In this document: in pieces, positions 16,140 to 23,914 of the stretch
How the letters are laid out: the number at the start of each line of letters is the position of its first letter
Numbering within the stretch: position 1 is the stretch's first letter
Assembly (NCBI GenBank): GCA_002292925.1
Contig: DBCF01000015.1
Location: forward strand, 1-46,209
Direction of reading: 5' to 3'
Source: Roseiflexaceae bacterium UBA965
GTDB lineage: Bacteria > Chloroflexota > Chloroflexia > Chloroflexales > Roseiflexaceae
Length of the DNA stretch: 46,209 nt
The notes under the pieces: model-generated
What the model saw: the letters and a program-made list of their open reading frames with translations, nothing else
Database searches by the model: none
What the model was told of the DNA's origin: nothing
Program-made: the position numbers and the translations under genes

Positions 16140-17699
16140 ATGACGAGTCCGCTTGTGATTCATGGCGCCATGCGCCCTGGCTATGATGCCCTCTTGACGC
16201 CTGAAGCGTTGGCATTTGTGGCCGAATTAGTCGAACGATTTGAGCCCCGCCGCCAAGAATTATTGGCGCGTCGTCAACAACGCTGGGATGAACTCAAAGC
16301 AGGGCGTTTGCCCGATTTTGATCCCGCGACGGCCCACATCCGGTCCGGATTGTGGCGCGTGGTACCGCCGGCTGCCGACTTCCGCAATCGCCGCACCGAA
16401 ATCACCGGCCCTGTTGACCGCAAAATGGTCATCAACGCCCTCAATTCGGGTGCCAATGTCTTTATGGCCGACTTCGAAGATGCCAATGCCCCGTTGTGGG
16501 ACAACGTCGTCCAAGGCCAAATCAATCTCCGTGATGCCATTCGCCGTACCATCGAACTTGTTTCTGATGGCAAAACCTATCGTCTCAACGACAAAACTGC
16601 CGTGCTCGCAGTACGGGCCCGTGGCTGGCATCTCGACGAAAAACACGTGACCTACAACGGCCAACCGATTTCGGGTGGTATGTTTGACTTCGGGCTCTAT
16701 TTCTTTCACAATGCCCGCGAATTACTCGCCCGTGGCAGTGGTCCTTATTTTTATCTGCCCAAATTACAACATCACCTCGAGGCACGCTTGTGGAACGATA
16801 TTTTTGTCTATGCCCAAGACCGCCTCAACATTGCCCAAGGCTCGATTCGTGCCACGGTGTTGATTGAACACATTTTGGCAGCCTTCGAGATGGACGAGAT
16901 TTTGTACGAATTGCGTAACCACTCGAGTGGACTCAATCATGGCCGCTGGGATTACATCTATAGCTTCATCAAAGCCTTCAACCACCGCGATGATTTTGTG
17001 TTGCCCGATCGCGCCCAAGTTACAATGGGTGTGCATTTCTTGCGGTCGGCTGCCGAACTCGTGGCCGCCACCTGTCACCGCCGTGGCGCCCACGCCATGG
17101 GTGGGATGTCGGCGATTATTCCCCGCCGTGACGATATCGAAGCCAACGAACGAGCGTTGGTCAATGTACGCGCCGACAAGCAACGTGAAGCCCAACAAGG
17201 CTTCGACGGTGCCTGGGTGGCCCACCCCGGATTGGTACCCGCCGTCCAAGAAGTCTTTAACAACGCCTTTAGTGGTGACAATCAAATCGCCCAAGTGCCC
17301 AACGTGCATATTACGGCGGCCGATTTGTTGATGATCCCCACGGGCGACATCACCGAAGCCGGCATGCGCAACAACATCAACGTGGCGTTGCAATACATCG
17401 AGGCTTGGTTTGGTGGCCGTGGTGCGGTGGCAATTAATTATTTGATGGAAGACGTCGCCACTGCCGAAATTTCGCGCTCACAAATCTGGCAATGGATCCA
17501 CCATCACGCCACCCTCGCCGATGGCCGGGCGGTAACGGCGGAATTGTATGCCCAGATTCGTGACGAAGAAGTGGCCAAATTGCAGGAACGCTTAGCCGGC
17601 CCCCGGCTCGACCAAGCGATTGCATTGTTGGATTTGTTGGTGTTGAGTCCTGAGTTCGTCGAATTTTTGACGGTGCCTGGCTATCAACAAATGGGGTAA
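16140..17699 (+). CDS. aceB: Malate synthase (A type)
   Basis: This 519-aa enzyme condenses glyoxylate with acetyl-CoA to give malate, in the glyoxylate bypass or another glyoxylate-using route. It shows the malate synthase A hallmarks: GPVDRKMVINALNSGANVFMADFEDANAPLWDN, the active-site region AVRARGWHLDEKH, PKLQHHLEARLWNDIF, IEHILAAFEMDEILYELR and the C-terminal LMEDVATAEISRSQIWQW. The length is that of the A isoform (about 530 aa), not the longer G form. The start follows GAAAGG by about 7 bases. Isocitrate lyase is not in the window. The gene follows the GH57 gene by 101 bases and is closed by a very strong terminator, so it ends a run of same-strand genes. Confidence 0.96.
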   Translation: MTSPLVIHGAMRPGYDALLTPEALAFVAELVERFEPRRQELLARRQQRWDELKAGRLPDFDPATAHIRSGLWRVVPPAADFRNRRTEITGPVDRKMVINALNSGANVFMADFEDANAPLWDNVVQGQINLRDAIRRTIELVSDGKTYRLNDKTAVLAVRARGWHLDEKHVTYNGQPISGGMFDFGLYFFHNARELLARGSGPYFYLPKLQHHLEARLWNDIFVYAQDRLNIAQGSIRATVLIEHILAAFEMDEILYELRNHSSGLNHGRWDYIYSFIKAFNHRDDFVLPDRAQVTMGVHFLRSAAELVAATCHRRGAHAMGGMSAIIPRRDDIEANERALVNVRADKQREAQQGFDGAWVAHPGLVPAVQEVFNNAFSGDNQIAQVPNVHITAADLLMIPTGDITEAGMRNNINVALQYIEAWFGGRGAVAINYLMEDVATAEISRSQIWQWIHHHATLADGRAVTAELYAQIRDEEVAKLQERLAGPRLDQAIALLDLLVLSPEFVEFLTVPGYQQMG

Positions 17700-17714
17700 G
17701 CGAACCTGCATGTT

Positions 17715-17757
17715 AAATCACCCTGTGTGTGGCATTTGGCCACACACAGGGTGATTT
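17715..17757. terminator. Strong bidirectional terminator
   Basis: A perfect 19-bp stem (AAATCACCCTGTGTGTGGC at 17715-17733 and its complement at 17739-17757) with an ATTTG loop sits between the convergent malate synthase and TerC-family genes. The A/T ends give short U-tracts in both directions. Confidence 0.85.
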
Positions 17758-17760
17758 GAT

Positions 17761-18597
17761 TTAGTGCGTTTTCTTTTGGAAGGGCAACCACAAAATGCCC
17801 AAAAACCCATCGATGAAGCGGACAATGGCATAACACAGCCAGCGAAACGGCCACAACAGCCAAACAACTGATTTGCGCAAGGGTGAACGAGCAATCAGAA
17901 TAGTGCCAAACAATACACTCGCCGAAATCGCAAACTGCTGTATTTCACTAAACGTGATATGGGCATATTCATGCAAAATCAACTCGCTGCCAATTACCAG
18001 CAACAACAAAAATGCGCTAGTTTCAAATGCGGGATCCCATTGTATCAATTTGCTAAAAATCGCAGCCGCAAAACGCATCACCACGATACCAATTGCCACA
18101 CCCAGCATAACCACCCACAGTTTATCAGAGAGCGCTACTGCGGCGATTACATTGTCAATACTGAACGCCAAATCGGCGAGCTCGAGGGCGGCAACAGTCG
18201 CCCAGAAACCACTCGCCTTGATTGTGCTACCTTCGTGTTGATCATTCTTGTGCGCATAATCGAAGCGCTCACCAAAATGTCGGATAGCGAGATACATCAA
18301 GTAGAGTGCCCCTACGAGGCGTAACCACGGGAATTGGATAATCCACCCTGCAATCACCAGCATCAAGCCCCGACCAAGGTATGCGCCGAGCAAACCAACT
18401 TTTAAAGCCGCATCACGTTGATTACCGAGCGTACGTTGCCCCCAATTACTGAGAAAACTCAATGACTTCGGCCAAGGAATAGGCTGGTTGGTGGGTAGAT
18501 GTGCGACCATCGCCCCCAATACGGCGGCATTGTCGATAGACAAAATACCTTCGAGAAATACCAACTGCACGATTACACTAATAATTGAGATGTCCAT
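17761..18597 (-). CDS. TerC-family integral membrane protein
   Basis: This 278-aa protein has about seven or eight membrane segments. It carries the two signature acidic motifs of the TerC family (PF03741): LEGILSIDNAAVLGAMV near the N-terminus and LELADLAFSIDNVIAAVAL in the middle. Members are linked to tellurite resistance or, in characterised cases, to manganese export that supplies exoenzymes. The sequence alone does not decide the ion. Start: AAAGGAAACAC precedes the ATG. No yybP-ykoY manganese riboswitch fits in the 113-base spacer to the divergent purA gene. The family call is firm, the ion is inference. Confidence 0.9.
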   Translation of the reverse strand: MDISIISVIVQLVFLEGILSIDNAAVLGAMVAHLPTNQPIPWPKSLSFLSNWGQRTLGNQRDAALKVGLLGAYLGRGLMLVIAGWIIQFPWLRLVGALYLMYLAIRHFGERFDYAHKNDQHEGSTIKASGFWATVAALELADLAFSIDNVIAAVALSDKLWVVMLGVAIGIVVMRFAAAIFSKLIQWDPAFETSAFLLLLVIGSELILHEYAHITFSEIQQFAISASVLFGTILIARSPLRKSVVWLLWPFRWLCYAIVRFIDGFLGILWLPFQKKTH

Positions 18598-18710
18598 GTG
18601 TTTCCTTTCAAATTACTCTATAATATTACACGATGCGTGGCTACACTGTGGTTGCACACGCGGATCTTTTTGTGTGGTTGCGTCTGCACAACCAGGAAGG
18701 GAACGTGCAA

Positions 18711-20003
18711 ATGGCGGTAGTAGCGGTACTTGGCGCTCAATGGGGCGACGAAGGTAAGGGTCACATCGTTGATATTTTGGCGGCACGCGCCACCACTGTC
18801 GTACGCTATGGTGGCGGGAACAACGCCGGCCATACGGTCGTTAACCGTCATGGGACGTTCAAATTGCATATGATCCCAGCGGGGATTTTTGAGCCAGCAA
18901 CCCTCAATATTGTGGGCAACGGCACGGTTATCGACCCCAAAGACTTTATTGCCGAACTTGATGGTTTGATGCAACGGGGAATCGATGTATCAAACGTGCG
19001 TATCAGTGATCGCGCCCACGTGGTGATGCCCTACCACGTACTCCAAGATCGCCTCGACGAGCAATTGCGTGGCGATGCCAAAATCGGCACCACCGGGCGC
19101 GGCATTGGTCCAGCCTATGCCGACAAAATGTCACGGATCGGCATTCGTATGGCCGATTTGACCAACCCCAACATGTTGCGCCAACGCCTGAGCGCAGTGT
19201 TGTCAATCAAAAACCGCTTGTTTACCACCTATTACGCCAGCGAACCATTTGATTTAGAAGCACTCTATAGCGAATATTTGGCATATGGACAGCGATTGGC
19301 CGCTCATATTACCGATGTCTATCCTGCCATTCAGCGCGCCATCAGTGGCCACGAAGCAGTATTGCTCGAAGGTGCCCAAGGAATTTTGCTCGACATCGAC
19401 CATGGCACCTATCCCTTTGTGACCTCGTCGTTGCCTGGTATCGCAGGGGCTTGTCAAGGGGCGGGGATTGCTCCCAACGCCATCGACCATGTGATGGGTG
19501 TCTTTAAAGCCTACGCCACCCGGGTCGGTTCAGGACCATTCCCCAGTGAAGTCGATGGGGTCACCGCCGATGCCTTGCGCCAAATGGGCAAACCATGGGC
19601 CGAAGTCGGCACCACCACCGGGCGATTGCGCCGTGTCGGTTGGTTTGATGCGGTGGCGGCGCGCTATGCCGTCAACCTCAATGGCATCGATTTGTTGACC
19701 ATTACCAAACTCGATGTGCTCGACGAACTCGCCGAAATTGCGATTTGTGTGGGCTATCGCTTGCATGGTGCGATTATCGACCATCCCCCCACCCAACCCG
19801 AAGACTATGCCTTGGTCGAGCCCATCTACGAAACCATGCCCGGCTGGCTAACCCCCACCCCCGATGCCCGCAGTTGGCAAGACTTGCCAGCCGCCGCCCA
19901 AGCCTATGTACAACGCTTGGCTGAGTTGTGCGAAGCGAAAGTGGCGATTATTTCGGTGGGACCAGGCCATGAGCAAATCATCGAAATGATTCCGGTGCTC
20001 TAA
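18711..20003 (+). CDS. purA: Adenylosuccinate synthetase
   Basis: This 430-aa enzyme joins IMP and aspartate using GTP, the first committed step to AMP. ATG at 18711 is chosen because the protein then begins with the family N-terminus (AVVAVLGAQWGDEGKG). AGGAAGG lies upstream, and a GTG two codons earlier is an alternative. Catalytic Asp13 (GDEGKG) and His41 (GGGNNAGHTV) are at the standard positions. Other motifs are GTTGRGIGPAYADKMSR, LLEGAQGILLDIDHGTYPFVTSS and VGTTTGRLRRVGWFDAV. The usual Lys after GDEGKG is His here (GDEGKGHIVD). The gene ends at a very long hairpin. Confidence 0.97.
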   Translation: MAVVAVLGAQWGDEGKGHIVDILAARATTVVRYGGGNNAGHTVVNRHGTFKLHMIPAGIFEPATLNIVGNGTVIDPKDFIAELDGLMQRGIDVSNVRISDRAHVVMPYHVLQDRLDEQLRGDAKIGTTGRGIGPAYADKMSRIGIRMADLTNPNMLRQRLSAVLSIKNRLFTTYYASEPFDLEALYSEYLAYGQRLAAHITDVYPAIQRAISGHEAVLLEGAQGILLDIDHGTYPFVTSSLPGIAGACQGAGIAPNAIDHVMGVFKAYATRVGSGPFPSEVDGVTADALRQMGKPWAEVGTTTGRLRRVGWFDAVAARYAVNLNGIDLLTITKLDVLDELAEIAICVGYRLHGAIIDHPPTQPEDYALVEPIYETMPGWLTPTPDARSWQDLPAAAQAYVQRLAELCEAKVAIISVGPGHEQIIEMIPVL

Positions 20004-20016
20004 ACTTGCCTGTTTG

Positions 20017-20067
20017 ACCAACAAACCCCCCCCATGCACGGTGTGTGCATGGGGGGGGTTTGTTGGT
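20017..20067. terminator. Very long bidirectional terminator hairpin
   Basis: A perfect 23-bp stem (20017-20039 with 20045-20067) contains a run of eight C paired with eight G and has a GGTGT loop. It lies between the convergent purA and glutaredoxin genes, 13 bases after the purA stop and 5 bases from the other stop. Confidence 0.85.
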
Positions 20068-20072
20068 ACGCA

Positions 20073-20321
20073 CTAGCGCAGGCTGGCGATTTTTTCTTTG
20101 AGGACCGCCGCAGAAGGCTCAGCCAACATCGAACCATCGGGGAACACGATGGTGGGAACAACTTGGTTGCCGCCGTTGAGCTTGACGACCAAATCCCGTG
20201 CACTTTCATCTTTTTCGATGTCGATTTCGGTGTAGGCGATTTGCTCTTCTTTGAAAACCCGCTTGGCGGTGCGACAATCGGGGCACCATGTGGTGCTATA
20301 CATCATAATTCCGTTGCTCAT
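20073..20321 (-). CDS. Glutaredoxin-like protein (CPDC motif)
   Basis: This 82-aa protein starts at 20321 with TAGGAG 6 bases upstream; the frame is open for 24 more codons, but these do not fit the family. It has a glutaredoxin/mycoredoxin fold with redox motif STTWCPDCRTAKRVF, the cis-Pro segment QVVPTIVFPDGSML and a C-terminal helix. Such proteins reduce mixed disulfides in the cytoplasm. The CPDC active site is typical of glutaredoxin-like proteins in bacteria that often lack glutathione, so the partner thiol is uncertain. It is monocistronic by position. Confidence 0.9.
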   Translation of the reverse strand: MSNGIMMYSTTWCPDCRTAKRVFKEEQIAYTEIDIEKDESARDLVVKLNGGNQVVPTIVFPDGSMLAEPSAAVLKEKIASLR

Positions 20322-20354
20322 GTCAACTCCTAAAGTACAAACAGACACAATAGT

Positions 20355-20360
20355 ATTATA
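20355..20360 (-). promoter_or_regulatory. Predicted -10 element for glutaredoxin gene
   Basis: On the minus strand a perfect TATAAT (complement of 20355-20360) lies about 34 bases upstream of the start codon. The hexamer 17 bases further upstream (TTTCAA) is a poor -35 match. Confidence 0.4.
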
Positions 20361-20404
20361 CTCAATACCCACACTCATTGAAATTGGCATCAATAGGTAT
20401 TGAT

Positions 20405-21850
20405 TTATTGCCCATCAATGTATATAGCTTTCTCTTGCGAAAAGAACTCGATGGCACCTTTGCCCATTTCGCGGAACATGCCCGAGCCGCTCTGCTTAAA
20501 TCCACCAAACGGCGCCTGAATCGAAACCCCTGCAGTTGGCTGATTCACTTTCAACATGCCCGCTTCGGCACGCTCAGCAAATCGAATCGCATTGCGCAAA
20601 TCATTCGACACCAACGATGCTGATAATCCGTAGGGGATATTGTTCGAAATAGCAAATGCTTCGTCCAAACCGTCTGCTTCGATAACCCCAATCACCGGGC
20701 CGAATACTTCCTCTTGGGCGATACGTGAATCAGGCCGCACATGCGTCAACACCGTCGGCCGCACAAAGTAACCATTCCCCTCTGGTGCTAATCCACCAGC
20801 CACAATTTGAGCACCTTCACTACTGGCAATCTGGATGTAATCCATGTCCGTGTTACGCTGGCTGGCACTGACCGCAGGCCCCATTTGCACGCCATCCACC
20901 AATCCCGGACCAACCACCAACGCTTGGGCAGCAGCTGCCAGCCGCTTCGAAAACTCTGCCACAATTGATTTGTCGACGATTACGCGACTGGTGGCCGTAC
21001 AGGCCTGGCCGGTCAAACCAAAGCCACCACGCACTACGATGTTTACCGCTTTGTCGATATCGGCATCTGCCGCCACAATCACTGGGTTTTTGCCACCCAT
21101 CTCGAGGTGGGTTCGGGTCAACCGTGGTGCTGTTTTTTGATAGAGCGCATGACCAACGGTATATGATCCGGTGAACGATACCGCTTTGATGCGTGCATCG
21201 GTCGCAAGGGTGTCACCAATCGTACCACCACTGCCCGTCACACAATTCACCACACCGGCCGGCACACCGGCTTCGTGCAAGGCAGCCATCAAGCGCAACG
21301 CCATCAATGGGGTAGCTGAGGCGGGTTTGAGGACCACTGCATTACCCATTACCAGCGCCGGCGCCATCTTCCATACCGGAATCGACAATGGGAAATTCCA
21401 TGGGGTAATAATCGCCACCACCCCTAGCGGTACACGTACGCTATAGAGCAACGTCGAAGGGGTATCGGCGGGCAATACATCGCCACCGACCCGCCATGCT
21501 TCACCCGCAAAATAGCGAAACACTTCGACAGCACGAACAACTTCCATCCGTGCTTCGGTTTTGGTTTTGCCTTCTTCGCGGGTCAATTCAATCGCCCATA
21601 GGTCGATTTGGGTTTCGATTAAATTGGCCACTTTGTGCAAAATCCGGCCGCGCTCTGGTGCCGGCCGGGCCGCCCAGGCTGGTTGGGCCGCAGCGGCCGC
21701 CGCAATCGCTTGCTGTACATCGGCAATTGCCGATGACGGGGCGTAGCCGACCAATTCATCGAGCTGGGCTGGATTGCGAATTTCGAGATAATTGCCACTC
21801 GTTGGGGCAACCCATTCACCACCAATAAAATTCCGTTGCTTTTCCATCAT
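20405..21850 (-). CDS. Aldehyde dehydrogenase (succinate-semialdehyde dehydrogenase-like)
   Basis: This 481-aa NAD(P)-dependent aldehyde dehydrogenase has all catalytic residues: Asn152 (ITPWNFPLS), Glu250 (THLEMGGKNP) and nucleophile Cys284 (GQACTATSRV). The cofactor region is VLKPASATP and SFTGSYTVGHAL, and the C-terminal part has EEVFGPVIGVI and APFGGFKQSGSG. It is downstream of an aminotransferase of GABA type and a GNAT gene on the same strand. The likely reaction is therefore oxidation of succinate semialdehyde to succinate. Related enzymes oxidise 2-oxoglutarate semialdehyde and cannot be excluded. AAGGGG precedes the two adjacent ATGs at the start; either could be used. Confidence 0.88.
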   Translation of the reverse strand: MMEKQRNFIGGEWVAPTSGNYLEIRNPAQLDELVGYAPSSAIADVQQAIAAAAAAQPAWAARPAPERGRILHKVANLIETQIDLWAIELTREEGKTKTEARMEVVRAVEVFRYFAGEAWRVGGDVLPADTPSTLLYSVRVPLGVVAIITPWNFPLSIPVWKMAPALVMGNAVVLKPASATPLMALRLMAALHEAGVPAGVVNCVTGSGGTIGDTLATDARIKAVSFTGSYTVGHALYQKTAPRLTRTHLEMGGKNPVIVAADADIDKAVNIVVRGGFGLTGQACTATSRVIVDKSIVAEFSKRLAAAAQALVVGPGLVDGVQMGPAVSASQRNTDMDYIQIASSEGAQIVAGGLAPEGNGYFVRPTVLTHVRPDSRIAQEEVFGPVIGVIEADGLDEAFAISNNIPYGLSASLVSNDLRNAIRFAERAEAGMLKVNQPTAGVSIQAPFGGFKQSGSGMFREMGKGAIEFFSQEKAIYIDGQ

Positions 21851-21929
21851 TATTCCCCTTTATGGTGCGAAAAGCGACGCACCATCGCATCGCTTTTTGC
21901 ACAAAAATCATCCTGTCCGTAACACACCC

Positions 21930-22562
21930 TTATGGCTGATAATCGGGATTATCCCAGACAATCAATGTCGCATCGTTGCCTAATTCGGCGTCATGCAGAT
22001 AATCATAGATGATACCCCGGACGGTGTAGCCGTTGCGCAGTTGCGGCGTCAAGGTAGGATCTTTCAATTCACCTGTCGCCACTTTGGCCGCATATTCTGC
22101 GAGTGACATTTGCTCTTTGTGGAAGCGATACCCGGGTACCATGCCACCACCAACCATACCACGTAAATTCAGCGTTTTAATCAATGATTTCCGGGCGTCA
22201 TACAACGCCGATGCAATCCCCCGTTGGCGAAATTCAGGCAATGTGCTCATATCAGCACCATACAGCCATTCACCGTCTGGTTCGTGATTAGTAAAAAAAC
22301 CACTGGCGATCATGTCATCAAACGCATGCTGGGCATGCGCTAGATCAATATGGCGCCGCAACGAAGAACTCATCCCCACGATTTGGCCATCAATCAAGGC
22401 CACGTGTTGCCCGGCGGGGAACATCTGCACTTGGCTGATGATGTGTTCACGGCGAAACAAATGCGACGGGTCGAGTGACGGATAACAGCGCTGTTGCAAC
22501 AATTCGAGTGATTCGGCATCCGCTAATTGCGTCTGCCGAATCATAACCTGTGTCGTTGTCAT
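21930..22562 (-). CDS. GNAT-family N-acetyltransferase
   Basis: This 210-aa protein has the GNAT fold: N-terminal MIRQTQLADAESLELLQQRCYP, a central strand (HVALIDGQIVGMSSSL) and the acetyl-CoA pyrophosphate loop in LPEFRQRGIASALYDARKSLI. It resembles the acetyltransferase half of proteins that fuse GNAT to a carbon-nitrogen hydrolase; here it stands alone. The start is 2 bases after the stop of the aminotransferase gene and it has no clear Shine-Dalgarno of its own, so translation is probably coupled. The downstream gene is an aldehyde dehydrogenase. It may acetylate an amine or amino acid processed by the same operon, which is inference. Confidence 0.85.
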   Translation of the reverse strand: MTTTQVMIRQTQLADAESLELLQQRCYPSLDPSHLFRREHIISQVQMFPAGQHVALIDGQIVGMSSSLRRHIDLAHAQHAFDDMIASGFFTNHEPDGEWLYGADMSTLPEFRQRGIASALYDARKSLIKTLNLRGMVGGGMVPGYRFHKEQMSLAEYAAKVATGELKDPTLTPQLRNGYTVRGIIYDYLHDAELGNDATLIVWDNPDYQP

Positions 22563-22564
22563 TA

Positions 22565-23887
22565 CTATACCGATCGCACTGCCGCATCAAGCACGGCCAG
22601 TCCTTCTTGGAGTTGCTCGTCGGTAATCACCAGCGGCATCAACAAGCGCACACAGTTGGTGTACAACCCGGCGCGCATGGTAATCACACCATGTTGCAAA
22701 CAATAACTGCTGATTTTGGCGACGGCATCGGGATCGGGTTCGCGGGTGGTACGATCTTTGACGAATTCGATAGCAATCATGCTACCCAGACCGCGCACAT
22801 CACCAACCTTGGGAATTTCGCGTTGCCAAGTTTCGCCGAGGGCTTTGATTTGGGCACCGATTTTTTTGGAACGCTCCAGCAAATCGCCATCTTGGAATTG
22901 GTTCATCACTTCGATGGCTGCCACACAGGCCAACGGATTGCCGCCATACGTGCCACCAATCCCACCGATATGGACTTTGTCCATCAATTCGGCCCGACCG
23001 GTCACGGCGGCCAATGGCATCCCAGCGGCAATCGATTTAGCTGTCACGATGATATCGGGCTCGACACCCATTTGCTCCATGGCAAACAACGTACCCGTAC
23101 GGCCAAAGCCACACTGGACTTCATCGGCAATCAAGACAATCCCGTATTTGTCGCACAACGCACGCAAGCGTTGCATGTAGGATTTGGGCACGGGGATAAA
23201 GCCACCTTCGCCTTGGACAGGCTCGATGATAATCGCGGCTACGGCGTTCGCATCTACATGCGTCAACAGCATCCGTTCGAGTTGATCGGTACAAGCGCCG
23301 CTACACGAGTTTTGGCACATACGGCATTGATATTCGTAGGGGAATGGTGCGCGGTAGATTTCGGGCACAAATGGTCCAAGGTTCTTTTTGAAAGCCGTTT
23401 TGGACGTGAGTGACAACGTCATCAATGTACGCCCATGATAGCCACCTTCGAACGCAATAATCGCTTGGCGGCCAGTGGCGACTTTGGCGATTTTGATGGC
23501 GTTTTCGACCCCTTCGGCACCACTATTCGCCAAAATTGTTTTGCAGGCGCCACTAATCGGCACTGCATCGTTGAGCCGTTCACACAGTTCGACATATGAT
23601 TCATAGGTGCCCACCAATGCCGAGAAGTGAATCAGTTTTTGCGCTTGAGCATGAATAGCATCAACCACAGCCGGCATGGTGTGCCCTGCGTTCAATACAC
23701 CGATACCACCGACAAAGTCGAGGTAGGTGTTGCCGTCGACATCAGTCACTGTTGCCCCGTGGGCGTGATCAATGGCGATGGGGTGCGCTTTGTAGAGCCC
23801 GTTTGGTACCGCAGCTTCGCGGCGAGCGACAATCGCCCGCGATTTTGGACCAGGAACTTCGGTTACAAGATTAATTGTCTTTGACAT
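22565..23887 (-). CDS. gabT: 4-aminobutyrate aminotransferase-like PLP enzyme (class III) with four-Cys insertion
   Basis: This 440-aa class-III aminotransferase moves an amino group from GABA (or a similar omega-amino acid) to 2-oxoglutarate. It has the PLP phosphate loop NSGAEGVENAIK, FEGGYHGRT, Asp255 in VLIADEVQCGFGRTG and the PLP lysine Lys284 in VTAKSIAAGMPLAAV. Residues 186-200 carry a Cys-rich stretch (Cys188, 191, 195, 199; spacing C-x2-C-x3-C-x3-C) just after the FPYEY segment, unusual for bacterial GabT and suggestive of a metal or Fe-S site. A GNAT gene and an aldehyde dehydrogenase gene follow in the operon. AAGGAA precedes the ATG. The GABA assignment rests on similarity and operon context. 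Confidence 0.88.
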   Translation of the reverse strand: MSKTINLVTEVPGPKSRAIVARREAAVPNGLYKAHPIAIDHAHGATVTDVDGNTYLDFVGGIGVLNAGHTMPAVVDAIHAQAQKLIHFSALVGTYESYVELCERLNDAVPISGACKTILANSGAEGVENAIKIAKVATGRQAIIAFEGGYHGRTLMTLSLTSKTAFKKNLGPFVPEIYRAPFPYEYQCRMCQNSCSGACTDQLERMLLTHVDANAVAAIIIEPVQGEGGFIPVPKSYMQRLRALCDKYGIVLIADEVQCGFGRTGTLFAMEQMGVEPDIIVTAKSIAAGMPLAAVTGRAELMDKVHIGGIGGTYGGNPLACVAAIEVMNQFQDGDLLERSKKIGAQIKALGETWQREIPKVGDVRGLGSMIAIEFVKDRTTREPDPDAVAKISSYCLQHGVITMRAGLYTNCVRLLMPLVITDEQLQEGLAVLDAAVRSV

Positions 23888-23914
23888 TCCAATTTCCTTT
23901 CAACAACGACAACT

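Noticed and set aside
18598..18710. yybP-ykoY manganese riboswitch before the TerC-family gene
   Set aside because: The spacer to purA is only 113 bases and shows no matching core; the gene has a simple leader.
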